This document shows positions 27,501 to 42,000 of a stretch of DNA of 64,000 nt, piece after piece; within the stretch, counting starts at the first letter, position 1; every line of letters starts with the position of its first letter. Under the pieces are notes generated by a model that did not search any database, was not told where the DNA came from, and saw only the letters and a list, made by a program, of their open reading frames with translations. This DNA comes from Tomocerus qinae (taxonomy: Eukaryota; Arthropoda; Collembola; Entomobryomorpha; Tomoceridae): the NCBI GenBank assembly GCA_020055645.1, contig CM034548.1:8866001-8930000 (forward strand). Reading direction: 5' to 3'. The translations under genes and the position numbers were made by a program.

Positions 27501-30500
27501 GGGGTAAACTGGATTTATTTATATACATAAATCAATGGTTCTGGGTATATCTTCATTGCACATGCAGACATAAGTAGTACCCAATACACATAATGTACAA
27601 TATATTATTACGAGTAGAATTTACCACGTTCTAGTACTCTAGTAGTCGTTAGTCGTTAAAGGCAATGCATAACTTCCCACGTTATATTTGAATCCCATCA
27701 TAATCAACCACCGACATAATATTTATTATTACTCTACAATCATATTATTTTATATTGCCTTCTCTCCTTTACCAGCAACTGCCTCACATGGCATTGTCTA
27801 AATTAGTTAGTCATTTTCAACCAGTGGCCATAATCTTTTATATATTCACAATTGTCCATCAAACGTTTACGCTTAATTACAAATGTCACAATATTCACAC
27901 TTTTTCATGCTATTTTACACTTATTTAACATATGGATTAAAATGTACGATTTTATATATTACGACAATTTATAATGTATTCATAGATATTTAATTAATTG
28001 CATACAATCTAAAGAAAAAATATTCAATACTTTATTGAACATGACGTAATTTAATGCCACTGTGTTTATATATTTATTGGGTTGCTTTATTCCTTTTTGG
28101 GCAGACTTTATTATTAGTCTAATTTAAGTCAAGTCTCATTCTGATAGATAATTGCTTTGATGACTCATATTGTTGGAAAGATCACCCGACGTCTTATAAT
28201 GTAGTCTGGCCCTTTTCCTGTCCCGCAGGAAATAAAATTCCAATTCCCCGGACTCAATATTTTTGCTAAATGAAGTAATCTGATAAAATATTTTGCACAT
28301 GCGGATACATAGAAGAGTTATCTATATACAAATTCTATTTATATCTATTTACATGTCAAGTTTAATAATAATTTGGTGCTTGCTATAGCTACTCTGATTA
28401 CTATTATTATTAGTCTGATTACAATTCGGTACCCAAGCCAAATTGCGCATAACTACTTAATTTAGTTACTTATATAATTTTATTTGCTAACAAATAAAAT
28501 TATGTATCTCAATTTTAAGGAGATACTTCTGTACTACTTTTGCATGAATGCTATATACAGTAATTCAAGATAAGTGATATCTAAATATCTGGAGCTTTGT
28601 ACTATAATTCCTATAGCGAGTGTAATAGCGAACATGTTTAGAGCATTAAAGCTACATGATAATATCCTGCTATGAATGGCTGGCCTAACTTAATTTGACG
28701 CAAGTCGTTAGTAACATTGCAAATTTCTACCTCATTTAGCACATTGCTAATATATCTAATGACTATAATATCTCATTTCCTACTTTTCTATTGTATTAGT
28801 AATTTTAATATTTACAATGAAGACAAAAGTTGGCAGTATCTAAGACTCACAGCTCACAGCGGGTCTACATAAAGATAAAAGTATTCAAACCGACCATTTT
28901 CATAACAAACATTCGTGTTAGTCTCGACTAATTTCGAAATAGCACAAACGAAGACGTTATGATCCTGTCTATTGTCCTTCTCTGACAATGAGACAAAAGA
29001 ATGGACTATTAATCATTTTCTTCTCCTACAACTTGCTAACAAAGTAGTGACATGCTTGACATGCAGTTTCTTCGATTGCCTGCTGCAGCACCTTACACAT
29101 TATTTATAAGTACCATCGAGTGCACATTAAAAGATTACACCATGTCATACCTTAATGCTTACGGGTTTTACAATTATTCATTATGCCTAGGAAAGACTAC
29201 TTTCTATTCTGCTAAAGCCTATAGCTATGTTATTATGCATCTTATTAATCAATTTCAAAACATGCATTTTGGATACCTATTACACTAATCTGCATTCTAA
29301 ATCCAATTCATATAAAACACGTTATTTACATTCAGTTGTTGTATGCCTACCTGTCAAAAGGAAAGTGTCGGGTATTGAGTAAGAGTTCAGCGGGCAGTCC
29401 GGACCAGGAGGTGATAGGACAAAGTATTGTGTAATATAGCAAAAATTCTACATTGAGCGAAGTTGTTTTTGAGCTAAAATTCGGAAAAGTTTATTTATAC
29501 AGGAAGTAGGTAAGTGAAGGTAATTACTGTAATTAGTTAATTAGTCTTAGGGCAACGATATTTTGGCATTGTCATTTATTTGTGCAGATAATAGAGAAAG
29601 GTTCAGAAAATTCTTTACAAGTGGTTTACTCAGGGTACACAGCCTAGAAAAAATTCAGAATTAATTTTACGGAAATGTCATAAATCCAGATTTTATACAT
29701 GGATAGGTATATTATTATAGTTACATAACCTATTCATGTATAAAAGCCCCAATATTTTCGAGTCCTTTTACTCTGAATTAACTTTCTTAAATCTTTCTCT
29801 ACCTGCCAAAAAAACTGCCATTATCAATCAAGATCAAGACAGGGAGAACTCCAGGGATCAAATAATGTTAAAAAAAAGTTTCATGATTTTTTAGGTCGAA
29901 AATGTAAACTTCGTAGGATTTTTCGACGAAAATAAATATGCAACCTTTTCTTCTGTTCTACTTCCTATTTTTCGCTACATTGCTAAACTGCCAACAGATA
30001 CTAGTAAATTATAATACTCGTCCCGCAGCAGATAGTAACGAGTATGAGTTACAAGAAGAATTAACTTTCCTAAAATTTTTACATAACCAATTTCCTACTT
30101 CTGTCATTTCCCTTTATTTCTCTCTACTTAACAATGTCACTTTATTTGCTATGGTATGGAAATAATTGACAGTTTCTTCTTGAATGCTTATTGTATGTTT
30201 TAATCTATCAGAGCATATTATGCAAATATCTTGAGACTGAATGAGGGTTTCCGTCTATATGACGAGGTATTGCAGTAACATGAGCATAGTGGCTGGAAGT
30301 AACACTTTATGGTACGACTGCATTGCTACCTTACGATATTCTCTTCCTGGAGAAAATAATGTAAGTACAAGTGATCGGAAATTAATTTTTTGACAGTCAA
30401 AATTCGTCAACGTAACTTTTAAGAAACGGATGTATGTCTGCATTTCTTACTGTGCTGAAAATGTGATGAAGCGGTGCAACGGGACTGGTGGTTGAGCTTG

Positions 30501-32651
30501 TGCAAAATTGCAATATGTACAAGCTGACATTTGCATAAATTTCAGCAACTGCTGATGACAAACTTGTGATCATAATTTATTGCTTACGGTATGTTTACAC
30601 TAGACAGCGAATTACATCTTTCCCTATTCCACCAACTTACCGATATTACCTTTACATACATTAAGCTCTAAAACATTAAGACTTCAATCCACTTCAAAAT
30701 GTACTGTTTTTGAAATTCGTTTGGCTTTTATTTTAAATTGATTCTCAACATACTATTTATGAGCTGGAAAAGTTGTTTAAAAATAAAACGTTACTTAAAG
30801 TGTTTAGTTAATTATTTTGTTGAAAGGATTTTCATTTTGAAACTGTAAACATTAACTTTTATTTGAAAAAAATGCCTATTTATTGCTGGCGTCTAGCTAT
30901 TTGTAAAATGACATTTTTGACTTTTTTGAGTGTGTGTATTTAAGTTGTTATGGTAAGGCCATACTTATTTAAATAACTAGATCAGGGAAACGATTACAGA
31001 TCAAAATTCTGAGCCATTTTTTAAAATTAAAAGTTACAGGTAACTTTTACCCCATTTCTCAATGCTAATTGTCTGCAATCCTTAATATCTATTACGGAGC
31101 AATGGAAAACATGATGACAGTAACATGTAATATATTAACTTTTAATGTATGCCCATTTTGTTATTTTAAAAAGATCCTGCATGTGTAGTAATTATTTCTA
31201 GCTAAACTGAATAATATCTTCCAGCTGTTAAGCATAATGTTGGAGAAAGTCTGCTATTTTTGATCATCAACACGTATACATTATCCATTATAAGTACTAC
31301 CTAAATTATGTTACGTATTCTGTATACATTCAAGAACATTTTGGCCCCGATGTTGCTGCTTTATTAGATTTACAGCTTGGTTACAAAACATTTGAGACAA
31401 AAAATGAAAGCAAAAGTTGAGCACAAAGTCAGATTTAATCTTTTTAAAAGGGCAGTCTGAGATGTGAATACATTTACATGGTGTCCTCTAACCTATATGG
31501 AAAATGATCCTTTATTGTTGAGTATTATGCATGTAGTAAAATATTATAACGACTACAGTGCAAGCAAAGATTTTGGTAACAAAACGAAAGTTTTAGTCTA
31601 AAACTGGTGAAAAATCAAAATGGTGCAGAGAAAAATAGTTCACAAAAAACATCGAGACTTGCCATTAAATTATAGTAATACGTAAAAAATTGGTATTCAA
31701 TATTTTGATAATAGTATGTTCATTAGAATAAAATGCTTTCCTAGAATTGCATAAGTAGATATTTGTGCTTTTATCAATAGTAGATGCCCGCTTCTCCCTC
31801 TGGCACACGTGTGCATTACAATTAGTTGATTACTAATGCCAAAACAACAATTTGGAGCCTAATGGCATGTCTATCTTCTATCTCACTGCAGTCTAGCCTG
31901 GGTTAGAAAAACAAGAAAAGTGTTTGTTTCATTTTACCTCAACATGATAGCAAAACTTGATAGCATTCTTGAAAAGGAACTTAATTAAGTCATTTTCAAA
32001 GTACTAGCAGAGCTGAATAACATTTTTATATATCCATTCACTATCTACTAACCGTATGGTTTAGTGCATGAAAAAATTTTAACTGAAGGTTATACTTATA
32101 ATAATTACCGGTATTTGAATTACTCGTAACTGTTTTAATTGTGACTCAATTATTGTAGATACATTATGTACAAGTTATGTAGGAACCATGGTAGCTGACA
32201 CCGTTGGATTATCTAATATTTACAGTAACAATATGCAACAATTACAATCACGTCAGATTTAATATATAGTTCCATACTTCCATCGCAACTAAGTGGTTAG
32301 GTATATCATCAACCCTATAGTTAAAGACCAAATTTTTAGTAGGACACTTTGAAGATATGTCCAAAGTAGTTTTCCTTAGCCATATTTACTTATTCGAATA
32401 ACAAAATTTAATCCATGTATATATTTCCGAGCCTTAAAATTGGTATATTGATACGCAATTAAAAGTAGTTTATAAATATTGAGGAGCATTCAGTGAAAAT
32501 TCTATTCTACCTAATACCATATAATTACGGTGTAGGTACTGTAGATAATAACGAGTGATTACTTTTAGGTTTGTCTTTTACAGATATCAATAGATTTATA
32601 TTTCCTACTATCTGTGTTACTTCATCTATCATTAATTCAAAACATCATTAC
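21542..32651. other. AT-rich region, no gene recognised
   Basis: About 11 kb of AT-rich sequence downstream of the Fife-like gene. Open frames are short and read like random AT-rich translation. No C2B exon, tRNA or transposon was recognised. Probably intergenic, or a long 3' intron if the gene continues. Confidence 0.5.
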
Positions 32652-32657
32652 TTTAAT
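32652..32657 (-). terminator. possible polyadenylation signal (ATTAAA)
   Basis: ATTAAA on the minus strand, about 300 bases after the proposed stop codon at 32957. A common variant signal, but frequent by chance in AT-rich DNA. Confidence 0.2.
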
Positions 32658-32956
32658 CTATTTCCCGTCAGTAATTACTTTCCGTGAGAGTTTAGCTAGT
32701 TACTTGGCGCTCTGGCTTGGGTTTTTGAGTGGGCGTAAAAGCTATCAAACTTTTGTTTATCTTTAGCGAAACAAAAGTTTGACTTTTAGTTCCTCGGAAA
32801 TTCAGCTTAACAATAATCTGTTTGATTGAAGGTCTATAGTTTGTGTACTCTTAATATTTGCGTTTAGGTTTTCATCCTCATGGGTTCGGGTATCTATCGC
32901 CTGCCTATAAGACTGACGAAGGACCCGAATTGCTATGAGATGAACTTGTGTATCCG

Positions 32957-33069
32957 TCATAATATGGTGCAGAAAGTGGCATGGCAGTCTGTAGGAAGCG
33001 AAGGTGCATTTGGTAAATTCCCTGGGGCGAACAAAGACATCTTCCCAACGTTCGCCCGTCTGTCACTTC
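32957..33069 (-). CDS. proposed last coding exon of the Fife-like gene
   Basis: Stands out as less AT-rich than its surroundings. With phase 1 in, it reads SDRRANVGKMSLFAPGNLPN, then APSLPTDCHATFCTIL and TGA. The last four residues, CTIL, fit a class I PDZ ligand (Thr at -2, Leu at 0). A variant polyadenylation signal (ATTAAA on the minus strand, 32652-32657) lies about 300 bp on. In phase 0 the same acceptor opens a different frame (EVTDGRTLGRCLCSPQGIY...) to another stop, and an 84-codon plus-strand frame overlaps, so the assignment is provisional. Confidence 0.45.
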
Positions 33070-36000
33070 CTGTCAATTGTGACGTCCAAACAAAGGAAAA
33101 CCGTTACAAAGGCAATTGGATAGATTTTTGGTGACAATTGTTTTCCTTTTACTCAATTCTAATCAATTTCTGTCATCTGAACAAATTCCCTGATAAATAA
33201 ACAAGTGCAAATGGTACACACTCTCTATTATAACCTACCTCCACACTCTAGTATATATAGCCAAGTAAGTAGTAAGTTGAAATAAGTTCATACATGTCCT
33301 TTTAGTGTACATAATAGTATACCTGTCTATGAAAAAATAACAAATAAAGATCGTCCCGTATCATATCGGTCAGTCTTTATGCTGTAATAACTTTTTGTCT
33401 TGATAAATATGTAAAGGGACCTGAAACTTCGTTTTAGGAGCTGACATTAGCTACAGATAAATATGTTAGTTTAGTATAGTATCTTAAGTAAATATCGGAG
33501 AAAACTCATGAGGGTAAATAATGTGTGCTTGACAGAAATGAGAGATAACTTAAAAGGAAATGAAAGGATGTTTTCACTATTTTATAAGTCAATATGTGGC
33601 GATATGCTGTCTAGGAGAAAGTACAAACACATGTATACTAACTATGCGGCCGTGCAAGAACACAGAATCTATTGATAGGAATATACGTACATATAAATAA
33701 TAATAATGTATTCCTATCTTACAAATACTAGTATTTGAATGTGCATTGAATGTTTACCGATGGCGAGTTTCTCGGTTTTCTGAGTTTCCTTTTCGACTTT
33801 TCCTGCAACACTGCCTACCTAGGTTTGTATGCATCTCTGCACAACGACGCTCTCAGCAGTCTATTTTACTTGAGCAATCACACAGTACTAAGCAATGTAT
33901 ACAACAGTGTTAGAGCAAGGTCGACCGAATTTTATACTGTTGAGATAGCTTTATGTACAGTAAGTTCTTTGTAGCAGGACCACTATAGCTAGCACAGCTA
34001 GAGCCAGCATACAAACAGCTCCCTATATTACTATTTTATTGTAAAATAACTATCCTCGGTTCATATTGAAAATGTTTTGAACTGAAGGCGCGATATGGTT
34101 GAGTTTATTTACAATTATCCCATAAATGAAACTATAAAAAGCTCTAACCTTTAAATAGTAAATTAAATTGGCCAAGGAACATGTTTTCCAAAAGTAAAAT
34201 AAGAAAATATGGCACTTGGCCACAATTCATCACATGTAATGTAATATTTGTAAGAAAAAAATTAGCAAGAGGGTTTTTGTACCCGCTAAATATTAGACAA
34301 GATTAAAATATGACTGGTGATTAAATGGTTTAGATCATACTTATTACTTAACTTGTAATTGTTCCTTTGTTCTCAACATACTAATAATATAATGCATTTT
34401 CGATGTAAGGAAAAGGATAGTATTATTACAGTCCGCTCAGCTTTGATCGGCTTAGGAAATGTATGGCAATATGGAAAGCTATAGGTTTAGAGGACTTAAG
34501 AAAAGGAGTCTTTGAGGGGAGGTGGTCGTAAGGAGATGAATTACTGTACCTATTTGGTATCAGAGTGTAGGATGTGTAGGTATTGCCTGAAAGGTTTATT
34601 AAGTGAGGCTTTAAAAGAGCAAACATAAGATGCATTTGAAGAGAGCAGAGGTCGGTGGAAAAAGTAAGGTAGCCGAAAGGAAGAGATGTATGATGAATGT
34701 AGTCTGATTTTGTATAGGATCCTGTCTGGAATGTTTCTCCGAAGATTGAAATAATTTATCTAGGTTGGTTAGGTTAGTAGCTTACCTAAAATGGAGCATT
34801 TGGAAGTAGTTCCGTCCGAGCAGCGTTTGAATGCTCCTGATTTAGAAACGGAGTGAATAGATTTGGTGTAGCTTTGACTGCTTCTCCGTCGGGAAGGCGT
34901 ATCATCTCTTTTCAAAGAGTACGAGTGAGGCTGCTCATCCAAAATCCCATCTTCTAATGGAACAAATAGTACAAGTTGACCCGAGGGTATAAAAATAAAG
35001 GGAAATAGTCAAAGAGAGATTTCTGTCAAGAGGCCATGCATCTTTGCACAGAGCAAACATATTTGGACAAGAGAAAACTTTCATAATACACAGCTAATAG
35101 AGAAGAGGAGTAGTAGGAGGGAAAGGAGGAACGAAGTCAGCAGATTCTTTGCTACTATTTGTAGTAGTAGTAGTCAGTCACATCTTAGTATAGGCTGATA
35201 GTACTATAGATAGTAGTATAGATAGTACTACGTGCACGTAGTATATAACAATAACATAGTTTCAGGTCAGAAAGACGACGATTTGAGAAAGAGGACTGAT
35301 TCACTGGTGGATACAGTAGTAGGCTCTCCATTCACATCCTTGGTGGTTTGGTTGGTGTGTGCAGGGCATATGAGCAGCCAGCAGATGGTTTCATTCCCTG
35401 CCAGGTACACATGCACATTTCTAAGAACATACAAACTAATCTATAGATAAATAGTCGTATATTACTATGTCACTTTACGATGCTCGTGTGTAAGTATTTG
35501 TGGAGGTATTTGTGGAGACTGATAAGTAAATATGTATTAATGTGGGTCTCTCTCCATCTCGAATCCTTCGTGCAAGAAATGAAAGGCATGCAGGGAAAGT
35601 GGGAGTCGGAGCGACAGAGTGACAGACAGACAGAGAAGCAAGAGGAAGAGACAAGTCTCCTAGAAATCACTGGAGAACCTGAGAGAAAGAGAATGACTTT
35701 GCCGAACAGATCGTCTTCCCCAGTGGGATTGTAATTCCGTGCGGATATTTCCAGGAATTTGGTCTTGAGGTCAACAGCAGACACAGCCGGGTAGACCATG
35801 GTTTGATTCCACTGCGGAGAACTGCACATCGGCACATGACGAGTTCGTCTCTGATTCTCCAGAATCCTTTCAGGAAGTAGATACACCACGACGTAAGGGT
35901 CGACTTGAACATGATCTGTCCCGTCTTCATTCCTTTGCTTCGGCAATCTCGCCTTCAGCACCGTGACATATAAAATATTCGCTTTTGGGTCGTGGCAAAT

Positions 36001-39000
36001 TTGCAGTTGGATCCGACCGTTAGAAGTTCGCTTGCCTTTCCGACCCAATTCCCCACCAAAAATGCTCCCTTTGCTCTCGCTACTCTCTTTCCGCTCATTG
36101 CTCCGTTGGGTCACATCCAGAGTTGACATCAGGGGAACGGCCTCGGGGAAGTCTGACATTTTCCTCATCGCCGACGACTGGAAAGACATCCTGGGTGACA
36201 GAGTGTCTTCTGTCGGAGCTGATTGATGGATGGAACTCGTCGCCACTGAAGTGTTTGTCGCCTCTGTGGACGACGAGGGTGAGCGGGGCATCCCCGGCCG
36301 ACTCCCGTATTCCGACTTGTCATTTCCAGATGGAACACCATCTGCGTCACATCATCATCATCACCGTCATACCATTCATTCCAGCCCAGAGAGGAGCAAC
36401 TGGTGAGATGCATATCTCTGTACTAATCACGGGCATTAGTATCTATTATTGATAATGAATCCTTTCTATTCTTAGTTAACCATCCGTGATCATGTAAATG
36501 ACAATTATGTTGAGCCTCTACTTCTCTTCAAGAAATCATTCATTGTCTAGTATTTCCTCCACTCCTTCTCTATGTGTCCATACTTGTGTATTCACATTTA
36601 AGTAGGCAACTTGAAACAAAGCTTCACAGACTCTCATAAGTATCAATTTAAATGTTCTAATGCCAACTCCAGTAAATTGAATACGCTCTGGAGCAGTTAA
36701 ATTCCAATTATGTACTTTCATCCATGTTTATTGGTCTGGAAATGAACATTTAGCAAGGATTTTCCCAACATTAAACCTTCTCTACTTATATCCCACCATG
36801 ATCTGCTTACTTATATGATCGTTTCCATTGGCTCACTGCTAATGCATCTGGCTCACACCAACCAACTGCAAGACATACACATTCAGTGTAATCCTTTGTT
36901 TCTCTAGGATTACGTCAAGTGCATTCCCCTAATATGTGTGTGAGAATATGTTTGCTCACAATATATTCTGGATGCCTAATATTATTATTTCCAGAAAGTA
37001 GCTAGCTATAGCATTTCTATCCTGCCTCAATATTATTTCCTTTTAGCAAGATAGCTGACTTGAAAAGGGACACTAATAAATACAAGCAAACGTCCTCAGC
37101 TCTCAGAACTCGGACGGTTTTGCCTGAATCTGGGCCCATCTGTGACACAACTCAAATTACATTCTACTAGAACAATATTTTATACCTAACATGTATCTAC
37201 CTGCCAGCTAACATACAAGATTACGTGGGACTCGGCGAAATCATAATTTCCTTTAAGCCCTCTGGTTATGTAGACATTTCATATTTGTAACAATTTATCT
37301 GCTAATGATAATAAAGAACTTCATTCCAACTAAATGCACGTGTGTCAACAACATGAAATACTACAATACCCACTAAAATAACATTTACGTAACCAGCACT
37401 GTGAAATATTATGAAATGGGTGGAGTAGATACATTTCCTCGTTTCAGTTAAAGTAAAATTTTGTTTGTTTGACCTTTGTGGTGTTTTAAAATGGTGCATA
37501 GTTTCAACATTTCTTCTATTGTTGTTCTGTTTCTGAAATATCAAGATTCCAAATTCGCCTTCTGCAGTATCATATTATTTGATTTAGCGGTAAAACCGCA
37601 TAAGTGTAGATACCAAAGGTATTATTTAGTATGTGTAGCATTTATTTTTGAGGCATGTGTAATGGGAGACTTCTTGTCATGCTATGCTACTCACCGTCAA
37701 TGTAGGCTCCATTATTTCCACTTTGTAAATTCGCCTCAGATTTCAAATTAGTGAAAAGTGAATAGGTACAGTCGGCGGCGGGGCCCTTGTCACTCTCATT
37801 CTCGTCGGTTGTATCCTGCGGCTGGTACAAGGTTTGCGAATCGCTGAGACTGCACGTTCCACTATGTTGTCGAGAGCATTCATCTTCAGATTGTCGCCGT
37901 TTGCCCGTAAGAATATTGTAATCACTGCACAGCAACAAAGCAAAATAACTTGAGATGCTGCTCTCAAACCTGTCTGCAGCATTTCAACAGCCCTTGCCTT
38001 ATCCATCACGTACTCTCGCACTTCTTTTAACAAAACTATGTAGGCACTCACAAGACTTCACATTTTAAACGAAAGAAAAAGAGCTTCCTAAAGTTATTTC
38101 CTCGAATATACGTTTTTGGAGTCTATATACACATATAATATGTTAGCGGTTGCAAGTTAGAATGCTTTTATTTCTGCCTAGGCATTATTTTTTTTACAAA
38201 AAAGCTGATTTCTCCCATATCAAATCGTTGCATAACAATTGAAGGGTTTGAATTCTTAATTGCAGGAAGTAACTGTAAAATTTAAAAATAGTCTTCCAAA
38301 TTAAAATGGGTCTACAAAAGTGAATTACCAAGTTTTAATTATGGGACATCAAAATTTTGAAAAGCTGTTTTTAATACCTAGGCAATATTCATTCTGAACT
38401 TATTTCCGCTAGCATATAATATAGTGGAAGTAACGGAGGAATCGAGTGTATATGCAGAGACGTTTATGTATAGGTAATAAAAATTCATAGAATAAAAGAA
38501 GAACTGAAGTAAATCCAGGAGAGTAAGTAATTTTACGCCTGTAGCATTGGAACCGTGTCGATTGATAGAGATGCAGAGATAAGCGGAGCAATATCATCGT
38601 GGTTTCTCTTAGGAAGGAATGGTAAGCGGAAAGAAAATTGGAGAAAAAGTACAAAATTTGTTTACCTTCGAAGAACAAGTTCAATTTCGTCACTCGAAGT
38701 TCCAAGTATAGATTGCACCTCCTCGAAAGTTTTATTGTCCAGAGACACACCGTTCCACTCGAGAACCACATCTCCTAAAAGTCCGGGACCATGTTGCATT
38801 GGAAGGAAATGTGACTCCTTGTATGTATGCTTATATTTATTTACGCTTACTTACTTAACATTAGACTTGACAGTACAGTGCGATGCAATGCACTAAAACA
38901 TGCCCGCCTCATACTTATGACATTGCGACCTTTTTACGGGTTTTTCCGCATCTACTACCGACAGAAGAGAGATAGCTAGTACTAGCACCTACTACTACCT

Positions 39001-42000
39001 AAGAAAGCCTACTATTAGTATCTGACTGTCTTTTTCAACATTCGCTTCATTCTACTTTCTAAGACTACCAAGATTTGCCCATGGGAACTCACACTTATAT
39101 AAAACTCAACACAATTTCTTCCTTTTCCGCACGTTTTTTTACAACCCTTAAGACGAACGGCTTCATTTCAAACTATACGTGCACTCCTATTTCTCAATTG
39201 CAAACTTGGCTAATCATTTGAAACTCTCCAGATTCATTTTATCTTCATCTTTAATCTCCACCGTGTACAACGCAGTATTTCCCCTAGTCCGAATTTATAC
39301 TTTGAGTCTAAACTTTCAGCTTACGTCGTATGTATTATGTTGCAGGGATTTTGCCATTCTAGTCATCCCACAATCTCTAGGTGCCCGTTTTATAAAAGTT
39401 ACTACACTCTTTTCATTACTGCCAAAGTTAACTAACCACGAATAGACACTTGATACACAAACAAGCAGAAACCGGAAAGTCTACCAAAAACTCTTTTCCT
39501 CCTTCCTACTTCCAAATTCATTCAAAGTATCTACATTACAAAGTATTTATGTTGATGCCATTCAAAATGACAGATTGTAACTTCATTTTAGTATATTCTC
39601 ATTGGTATCCACGAAAGTTGCGGGTATCTATTTGTTAGATATAATACGCCTGTTAAAGTAATACATAATATGTATATATCTGTTTTATTTGTGTACCTAA
39701 AACTTAACTTGAGTATCTGTAGTATAGTATTAATTGGACATGCTCAACTTATGGAGACTGCCAACTATTAGTTCCTCTTGAGTCTATTCTGTTAATGACA
39801 CTAGAAACCATTGATTATTTCGCTATTTAAAATGCTATGCCTATGTATGTATAATTGATTTTATCGTGAAGATTTTTATTAGAGGTAAGTATATAGCATC
39901 CTTTTGCTCCAGGAATAAAATGTAGAACAAAGTATTGAAACACTAATATCTCTAACATTTTACTATTATGAGAATTTTGTTTTTGATTACGAAGCTGTCT
40001 TTTGAATAAGTATTTGAATAGCGACTGTCTTCCCTGTAATAAAAACGTTGCGTAAGCTAAGAAGGAGACAAGAGGGCAAAGATTAATTTCCGGATCCTCA
40101 CTTTAATGTAGTAACATTAATCTTAAGTCTTACACTTTCTTAAAAAAAAGTCTTGGTTATTTTAACACCATATGAACTTTTCTTTCCCCTGCCATCCAAC
40201 TTTAATGATCTCCAAGCTTTGTTTTTCAGTGAAATGCTCTCAGAAAAATTACTACGTCTAGGAATAGGTATTAAGTATGCAGCAGGGCAATGTTTAAAAT
40301 ATACATAATAGCTACCTAGACCTACGCCAAGTATCTACTTGTACACCAAGAATTAGACAAGGTACATTCCTGCCGTGTCATATTAGAATATTACGCAAAT
40401 ATTTTCGGCATGAGCGAATGCCTACGTTGTATTTTATTATTTCTATTTACTTCAAATGCCTATTAAAAATCTGCCAATCATGCAACATTCAATTTCCGCA
40501 ATGCGATTTACTACGCAGAAAATAATGATATCAGACGTCAGGTACAAACACACTACATCACTGCATGACCGTGCTGAAAAACAACTAGGTGTAAAGAACA
40601 GCCAAAAACAGAGTTTGAATTTTGCAATGGGAAAATATATTAGCTATCTACTTCATCCTAACTTTCACCTCCACCTACATCTTTTTAAGTAACACATGAG
40701 CCACTGGGCTTCCATATGCGATATTAGTATATCAATTATTTACATTGGTGTTATTTTTAGTTACAAAATTAAAGTCAGCCGAGTTCCATGGGAAAAATTT
40801 GTATTCATGAGTTTCATGAATAAATTGGATTAAATAAAAAATCCTTTACTGACGTATACTTCAAAATGTTAAGGATTGGCTAATTATAACCTATTTTATT
40901 TATTCTAAACTGATTCCAAAATGCCAAAAATATACTTGGTTCGTTAATTTCTGTGCTTTTAGAGTTTCAGGGTCCGCGTTGTTTATTAAACCATTTAATT
41001 GACAATAAAAATTTGACATCGAAACTCTTTTGCAACAAATAGTTTCTTTTTGATACTAGAACATGACAAATAAGCTAATAATTAGGCTTAATCATTCAGA
41101 ACCCTTCAAATTTAATCTATAAGCCAAATTTTGAATGATGATTCTAGATTCTACTAATATTAAGTATGAAATAATTGTGGTTAAAGCATAACAAATGAAT
41201 GTTTTATGAATTTAAAAAACACAATTTCCAATTCAATGCTTAAAATGGGGCAAGCTATGCAGACGAATGTTTATAAAATAAAAAATTGTCAGCATTTTAA
41301 AATTTTCAATATGGAAAATGGACCAAAGGTAGATTTGAGTGTTAATGTTCTAAATATTTCGCGACGGTTCTTCTTAATTTAGTTTATAAATAGGTACTTT
41401 AAATATTTGCAGAACATTATTGTATCCCATTTTCCATTGCCAAATAAGTATTCGGTAGGTGTACGTCATACAGAAGCAAAACAAAGGAATGGTGATATAA
41501 ATAGACAGACATAAGAGTCATGAAGCCATTCAGTTAAAGAGAGCCAACTTTTTTGAGAGAAAGAAAGAGAATTTATTTGGGTGAAAGTAGGGGAAAGTGA
41601 TATATGTGAGTATAAGGGAAAAGCTAAGTGTCTATATAACATAGAGTAATGATAATGACATTTATGAATAGAATACACATTTAGTAGTGTTAGCCGACCT
41701 TCATGAACGTCCCCTAAGTTGTCAGCTAATCCCCCAGGAATAATTTTAGCCACGTAAGCTGCAAGGCGCCCATTTGCATCAAGAAGTTCTTTGCCACCGA
41801 CGATTTTCATGCCCAGTCCATTACCTCTCGAAGAACGATCTTTAGGGTCTCGTGTGAGTAAAAGTTGCTTCACCGGAAATTTGTATTTCTTCGTTGGGTG
41901 TTGTAGATGGGATGCCTACGTGCAGAGATAGGGTAACATTAAGCTAGGTGGCAAATCGCTTTGTCACTCATTCATCGCTAGTCTTACTGCTGAACGACGC

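Noticed and set aside
32880-33134. 84-codon plus-strand frame starting MGSGIYRLPIRL
   Set aside because: Overlaps the proposed last exon of the minus-strand gene; no domain or continuing plus-strand gene seen. Kept only as a caveat.
36123-36452. Plus-strand 109-codon frame over the C2 exon
   Set aside because: Antisense shadow; the minus strand encodes a clear C2 domain there.
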